From a virus, in the IMG/VR virus record IMGVR_UViG_3300005467_000031, positions 1-32,659 of that record: a stretch of DNA of 32,659 bases; one strand, written 5' to 3'. A model generated the notes under the pieces. That model was not told the DNA's origin. It did not search any database and saw nothing but the letters and a program-made list of their open reading frames with translations. The translations under genes were made by a program, and so were the position numbers. This document shows positions 29,071-32,659 of this stretch, piece by piece; the first letter of the stretch is position 1; each line of letters starts with the position of its first letter.

Positions 29071-29691
29071 TCACACGCCCGTCGTCTGGTCCGGCGCTTC
29101 CTGCACCACGTTGCCGGTGACGAGCAGCGGAACGTTCGCCCCCGAGAAATCGATGTTCGGCGTCTTCGAGAGGCCGACGATTCGCCACACGAGCGTGTTG
29201 GTCGTGTTGTGCAGCGAGATGTCGAGCTTCGGCGTCGCGAGCGTGGAGCCCGATACCTGGTTGATCGATACGTCGGTGTTCTCTCCGATGAAGGCCGTGT
29301 ACCCGGCCTGCGTCGTAGCCGTCACCGCGTCGTCGCAGACGACCTCGAAGATGTTGCCCACGCAGAGGATGATCCCCACGAACGACTGGCGCTCGAGGTT
29401 CGAGCCGTACGTCGTCCCGCCCGGGAGCGACTTGCCTCGGACCATCGCCGTGCCGTTGAAGTAGGGCGCGATCGTCGCCACAATGCCAAAGGTCGCGTCG
29501 CCAGCGGCCACGCCCGCCACCGTGCCGTCGTTCACCTTCTTGACTGGATCGCCGACGTTGAGGTCGACGCTCACGCCGCCCGGCGCCCACTGGTAGGCGC
29601 TCGCGACGGGGTAGTATTCGATGTTGGGAAGGCCGCTACCAAAGCGCGACTGCTTCCAACGGAAACCGTACAGGGCCGGATTGTCTGCCAT
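29071..29691 (-). CDS. head structural protein, 206 aa
   Basis: It starts MADNPALYGFRWKQSRFGSG, then VASAYQWAPGGVSVDLNVGD and GIVATIAPYFNGTA. A strand-rich middle (VGIILCVGNIFEVVCDDAVT) and C-terminal strands follow. It is all beta and lies just upstream of the capsid gene. This is the usual place for a decoration or head protein. The exact function is unproven. Confidence 0.6.
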   Translation of the reverse strand: MADNPALYGFRWKQSRFGSGLPNIEYYPVASAYQWAPGGVSVDLNVGDPVKKVNDGTVAGVAAGDATFGIVATIAPYFNGTAMVRGKSLPGGTTYGSNLERQSFVGIILCVGNIFEVVCDDAVTATTQAGYTAFIGENTDVSINQVSGSTLATPKLDISLHNTTNTLVWRIVGLSKTPNIDFSGANVPLLVTGNVVQEAPDQTTGV

Positions 29692-29695
29692 GGTC

Positions 29696-30259
29696 CTATC
29701 CTCTTTGCCTTCGTTCGATGATCTCCGTGGCGCCGTGCTCTTCGTCGGCCGTCACGCGAAACATTCCGGGGGAGCCGACGCCGCGCATGTGGTCCTGGAG
29801 ACCGCGGCGCGTGATCATGAGCTTCTCGACTCGGTCGGCCTCTTCCTGCCCGCCCTGGCCGTTGTGCCCAATCGAGTCGACGAGCCGCTTGAACTCCAAG
29901 GGGCAGCTCACGAGCACGTTGCCGTAGACGTTGGCGATCGGCTCGCCTTCGACTTGCGAGAGCGCGCCAGGCGCTCTTACGCCTCCGCGCTCGACGCGCT
30001 CGACGACGTAGCCGTCTGCCTCCTCGAGCCCCATCGCAGGGGCGAGGTTCAGGTAGTACGCAACGTCTCCGCCCGTGTTGCTGGCGACGGGGCGCTCATT
30101 GGCCCACACGTACCAGCGGTCGGGGTTCTTGCCGGATACCCGAACGGCGTTGTCCACTCCGTCGAGGGACTTGATCTTCGGGTCGACGCGCTCGCGCATC
30201 GACTTCTTCGGCTCGTTCGGCTTCGGCGGTGTTCGGACCGGGGTTTCAGCAGCGCCCAT
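29696..30259 (-). CDS. head-module hypothetical protein, 187 aa
   Basis: The N-terminus is basic and disordered (PPKPNEPKKSMRERVDPKIK). A domain with RWYVWANERPVASNTGGDVA, YYLNLAPAMGLEEADGYVVE follows, then helices (ADRVEKLMITRRGLQDHMRG). Similar 'RWYVW' proteins occur in phage head regions next to the capsid gene. GGAGAG lies just before the ATG. No known function. Confidence 0.55.
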   Translation of the reverse strand: MGAAETPVRTPPKPNEPKKSMRERVDPKIKSLDGVDNAVRVSGKNPDRWYVWANERPVASNTGGDVAYYLNLAPAMGLEEADGYVVERVERGGVRAPGALSQVEGEPIANVYGNVLVSCPLEFKRLVDSIGHNGQGGQEEADRVEKLMITRRGLQDHMRGVGSPGMFRVTADEEHGATEIIERRQRG

Positions 30260-30385
30260 CGAGAGTCTCTCCGCGGCCCTTGTGCAAGCGGACCGGAACT
30301 CTCCCCGGGACTACTGACGATGAGGTGGGGACCCCTTCTCGCCGTTACCAACGCTCGGGCTCGGCAGCCCTTACGCCGATGGTTT

Positions 30386-30416
30386 CTTGATGACCTGGAA
30401 CTTTGAGGTAGTCAAG
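30386..30416. repeat. imperfect inverted repeat between scaffold and head genes
   Basis: CTTGATGACCT and AGGTAGTCAAG can pair at nine of eleven positions around a 9-base loop, about 24 bases downstream of the scaffold stop. There is no U-tract in the late direction. It may be an RNA-processing or attenuation hairpin. The same segment also holds a TTGACT box on the minus strand with a weak -10, so a weak promoter is possible. The rest of 30260-30439 has no credible gene. Confidence 0.4.
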
Positions 30417-30439
30417 TAATTTCTGCGACCCACAGCGGC

Positions 30440-31444
30440 CTACCCGCCTGCGCGCCGCTGCTCGACGATGCGCTTGCCCACCCGCTGGGCCCATTTGGCG
30501 TGCGCCTCTTCGGGCTTCAGCTTGCGCATTTTGCCGCTCTTCGGGTCGCGCTCCTGTCGGTACATCGCCTCGGCCATCTTCATCTCCGCCGAGGTCATGC
30601 GGATCTCACGCGACGGGCTCGTGGCCCCGGTTGCCCCGCCGAGCCCCCTGCCTGAGAACTTCTCGCGCGTGCTCTCGCTCGGCGCCGGGCCAGTCGCGCC
30701 GGGCATGCGAAGGTCGCGGCGCGTCTGCTGGAGCGCTTCCTCGTAGTCCTTGATGGTCGGCGCGGACCGGCCTTCGCGGGCGAGCCGCTGCCGCAGGACG
30801 CCGTCGGCGTAGACGAGCGCGCGCGCGTTGCGCGGCGTGCCGTCCGGGTTCATCGCGGCGATGTCGGGGAAGTGCGCCGAGATGTGCGCCTTGATGGCTT
30901 CTTCCTGGTGGTTCACGCGCTGACCAGGGACGACGCCTGCTTCGGCCATGAGCTTGCGCGTCACGAGCGTCTGCTGGCGCTCCTGGAGCGCGAGGTGGTC
31001 CCGCTTCCATTGCGACTGCTGGTCGGCCGTCGAGCCCTTGGCGAGCGTGTCCGCCAGGGCGAGGTGCTTCATCCAGTCGTCCTCGAGCTTCTTCTTCTCG
31101 TCCTCGAACGGATCCGCCTGCCGCTCGCGCGGCTGGACCATCTGCTGCGCCTGGAGCGCGGCCGCAAGCTGCTCGGCGCGGCGCGCGCGCTCCTCGGCCT
31201 CGGCCGCTCGGGTCTGGATCTCGTCGTAGCGAGCTCGCCGGCGCTGCTGCCGCGGCGTCGGGGCGCGGTCGTCGTCATCGTCCTCTTCGGGCGGGTCGAC
31301 CGAGAGGATCTTCTCCTTCGGCGACTCGTCGTCCCTGGTCTCGACGCGCTCGATCGCCTCTTCCCTCGTCGGGGTCGGCTTCGGCTTCTCGTCGTCGTGG
31401 TCGGTGAGGGGGTTGTCCGTGCGGGTGTTCTTCGGGATGGGCAT
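30440..31444 (-). CDS. scaffolding protein, 334 aa
   Basis: The protein is highly charged and largely helical. The N-terminal ~60 residues are acidic (VDPPEEDDDDDRAP), followed by a coiled coil (RRARYDEIQTRAAEAEERAR, AEQLAAALQAQQ), then helical segments and a basic C-terminus with MKMAEAMYRQERDPKSGKMR. This is a typical phage scaffold that assembles the procapsid and is lost. Its position upstream of the capsid gene fits. GGTAAGC precedes the start at 31444. Confidence 0.65.
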   Translation of the reverse strand: MPIPKNTRTDNPLTDHDDEKPKPTPTREEAIERVETRDDESPKEKILSVDPPEEDDDDDRAPTPRQQRRRARYDEIQTRAAEAEERARRAEQLAAALQAQQMVQPRERQADPFEDEKKKLEDDWMKHLALADTLAKGSTADQQSQWKRDHLALQERQQTLVTRKLMAEAGVVPGQRVNHQEEAIKAHISAHFPDIAAMNPDGTPRNARALVYADGVLRQRLAREGRSAPTIKDYEEALQQTRRDLRMPGATGPAPSESTREKFSGRGLGGATGATSPSREIRMTSAEMKMAEAMYRQERDPKSGKMRKLKPEEAHAKWAQRVGKRIVEQRRAGG

Positions 31445-31452
31445 CGCTTACC

Positions 31453-32130
31453 TCAAATCGTTTCGTGGGGATCCCAAGGCATCGTTGGATCCCAGGTGTT
31501 CCCCTCCTGGTCGACGTACGTGTGATGCCCTTTCTCGTCTCGCTGGATCTTCATCGCGCCGCTCTTCAGCACGTCGGCAAGGTCCTCGGAGCCGGTCAGG
31601 TTGCCGGCGGTCATGACCTGCATCTCGTACTCTTGCCCGTCGGCGTAATCGATGATGAGCCGCCACGGGTTCACGTGCGTGTGGCGAATGATGTGGCCAA
31701 GGTCCATGCCGTTCGAGCGGATCGCGTCGAGCGCGAGCAGGCCGGCGGCGACGAGAATGCCGCGCGGGTTCGAGCGCAGCTCGCCCTTTTTCTTCGTCTC
31801 GGGGATGTGGATCAGGCCCTTCTTGCCGCGGATGTACGTTGGGATCTGGTACACGTAGACGCGGTCATAGAGCGGCGCGAGCCGGAAGGCGCCGTCGGGG
31901 ATGTGCCACTCGAGTCGCCGCGCCTCGAGCAGGGGAGGCAGGCCGAGCGCGCCCGGCGGGCTCATGAGCGACTTGATTCGCTCGTCGCTCCGCTGGATCT
32001 GCTGAAGCTCGCGGTCCCATTGCAGCTGGGCCTCTGGCGGCAGCTCGCCGCGCGCGGCGCCGAAGATGCCCTCCAAAAACTTCTCGTCCGCGATCGTGGG
32101 CGGCGCCAGCGTTCCGTTCGGTTCACCCAT
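31453..32130 (-). CDS. GroES-like phage co-chaperonin domain protein
   Basis: The start at 32130 follows GGGAGA by eight bases. Residues 85-182 resemble the GroES barrel: APLYDRVYVYQIP, KKGLIHIPETKKKGELRS, NPRGILVAAGLLALDA, then GHIIRHTHVN and DYADGQEYEMQVMTAG. The mobile-loop-like stretch between strands (TYIRGKKG) is short. The N-terminal 80 residues are helical and extra. Phage co-chaperonins such as T4 gp31 help fold the capsid protein, which fits a place in the head module. A different beta-barrel head protein remains possible. Confidence 0.5.
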   Translation of the reverse strand: MGEPNGTLAPPTIADEKFLEGIFGAARGELPPEAQLQWDRELQQIQRSDERIKSLMSPPGALGLPPLLEARRLEWHIPDGAFRLAPLYDRVYVYQIPTYIRGKKGLIHIPETKKKGELRSNPRGILVAAGLLALDAIRSNGMDLGHIIRHTHVNPWRLIIDYADGQEYEMQVMTAGNLTGSEDLADVLKSGAMKIQRDEKGHHTYVDQEGNTWDPTMPWDPHETI

Positions 32131-32341
32131 CTCGATATTCTCCCTTTGCAAATAGCTCTTTCATGAACTGGGTTCCCTCGTAGCGAATGAACGCCGCAAT
32201 CACCGCCGGGTCTTGGCTCTTGCGGCACGCGCCGAGCAAGTCTTTCAGGCGGTTCGATTCGATGGCCTTTAGTTTCTCGAGCATCCGCTGCGTGAACGGC
32301 TCGCCAAGCCAAAGCTCCTTCGATGCTTCCTGATCGCTCAT
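32123..32341 (-). CDS. hypothetical protein, 72 aa
   Basis: The protein is helical (EPFTQRMLEKLKAIESNRLK, DPAVIAAFIRYEGTQFMKEL) with one Cys. Its stop overlaps the GroES-like gene start by eight bases and it starts one base after the upstream stop. The family is not recognised. It could be a small head-assembly factor. Confidence 0.55.
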   Translation of the reverse strand: MSDQEASKELWLGEPFTQRMLEKLKAIESNRLKDLLGACRKSQDPAVIAAFIRYEGTQFMKELFAKGEYRDG

Positions 32342-32342
32342 G

Positions 32343-32659
32343 TCACGCTAGCCCTGGTTTGGGACCTGGAATGCCAGGCGGAGGATTCGGCTTGGGTTGC
32401 TGACTCGGGTTGCCTCCGGGCGCGGGCCCCATCTGAGGCATACCCGGAGGAGCGGGCGGGGGAGGGTTGCCGATGATGAGAGGAGGCGGAGGTTGCGGGG
32501 GGCCGAGAAATGCCACCAGATCCTCGCGTCCTCGGGACCGGAAGACGCCGGCCATGATCTGCCAGAGCAGCGCGAGGTTCTGCTGGAGAGCGGGGATGTT
32601 CTTGTAGATCTCGAGCAGCTCATCCGCTTCCTGAATCCTCTGCGATTGGGTCACGAAGC
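32343..32659 (-). CDS. portal protein C-terminus (partial, runs off right edge)
   Basis: The frame is open to the right edge. The visible 105 residues start with helices (TQSQRIQEADELLEIYKNIP, ALQQNLALLWQIMAGVFRSR), then a Pro/Gly-rich disordered tail. A helix with QSQRIQEADELL is frequently found in podovirus portal C-termini, and the location upstream of the scaffold fits. A separate short protein from the GTG at 32654 is the alternative. Confidence 0.5.
   Translation of the reverse strand, partial: FVTQSQRIQEADELLEIYKNIPALQQNLALLWQIMAGVFRSRGREDLVAFLGPPQPPPPLIIGNPPPPAPPGMPQMGPAPGGNPSQQPKPNPPPGIPGPKPGLA

Noticed and set aside
1-32659. CRISPR array
   Set aside because: No set of regularly spaced repeats of 23-40 bases was seen; the repeats found are pairs of 19-20 bases.
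1-32659. Insertion sequence or transposase
   Set aside because: No transposase motif or terminal inverted repeats were seen; the only recombinase is the phage integrase.

Overview
This window is part of a high-GC temperate bacteriophage genome, most likely podovirus-like. The tail and ejection genes resemble the P22/T7-type short-tail layout: a gp4-like adaptor, a gp10-like hub, several large internal virion proteins and beta-helix tailspikes. No tail tube, tape measure or baseplate gene is visible. The host is probably a high-GC Gram-negative bacterium, because the phage encodes a lipobox protein and carries the 3' half of a tRNA-Val(TAC) gene. A Cys-rich lipoprotein of a style common in Myxococcota is only a weak hint of that phylum. 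No terminase or endolysin is seen; the terminase would be expected beyond the right edge, upstream of the portal end.

Layout. (1) 1-1842, minus strand: six small genes joined by 4-base ATGA overlaps, ending at the left edge in an AAA/RecA-like annealing ATPase (Sak4-like). (2) 1843-2480: a lambda-like immunity switch. A CI-like repressor is flanked by a leftward and a rightward promoter. Each promoter has a TTGAC(A/T) -35 box, a 17-bp spacer and a TAC-type -10 box, and each overlaps two copies of a 16-bp partly palindromic operator spaced 18 bp apart. (3) 2478-12362, plus strand: a long early operon with a Cro-like repressor, zinc-knuckle proteins, an excisionase-like protein, a tyrosine integrase with an extra helix-turn-helix inserted in its catalytic domain, an attP-like site, a replication initiator with a candidate internal origin, a DnaA-domain-IV-like protein, a VRR-NUC nuclease and a lipoprotein. 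(4) 12364-32659, minus strand: the late operon, read right to left. It runs portal end, GroES-like protein, scaffold, head proteins and capsid, adaptor, beta-helix and tailspike proteins, hub, ejection proteins, lectin-like protein, tailspike and small genes.

The early and late operons converge with a single base between their stop codons. Start-stop overlap is used almost throughout, so translational coupling seems to be the main way expression is linked. The tRNA half-gene lies inside the phage gene order rather than at a phage-host border. This suggests a free, circular or circularly permuted phage genome rather than an integrated prophage. All stretches longer than 300 bases carry genes. 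The larger gaps are 1843-2012 (leftward promoter, operators and hairpins), 7118-7343 (attP region) and 30260-30439 (an imperfect inverted repeat, no credible gene).
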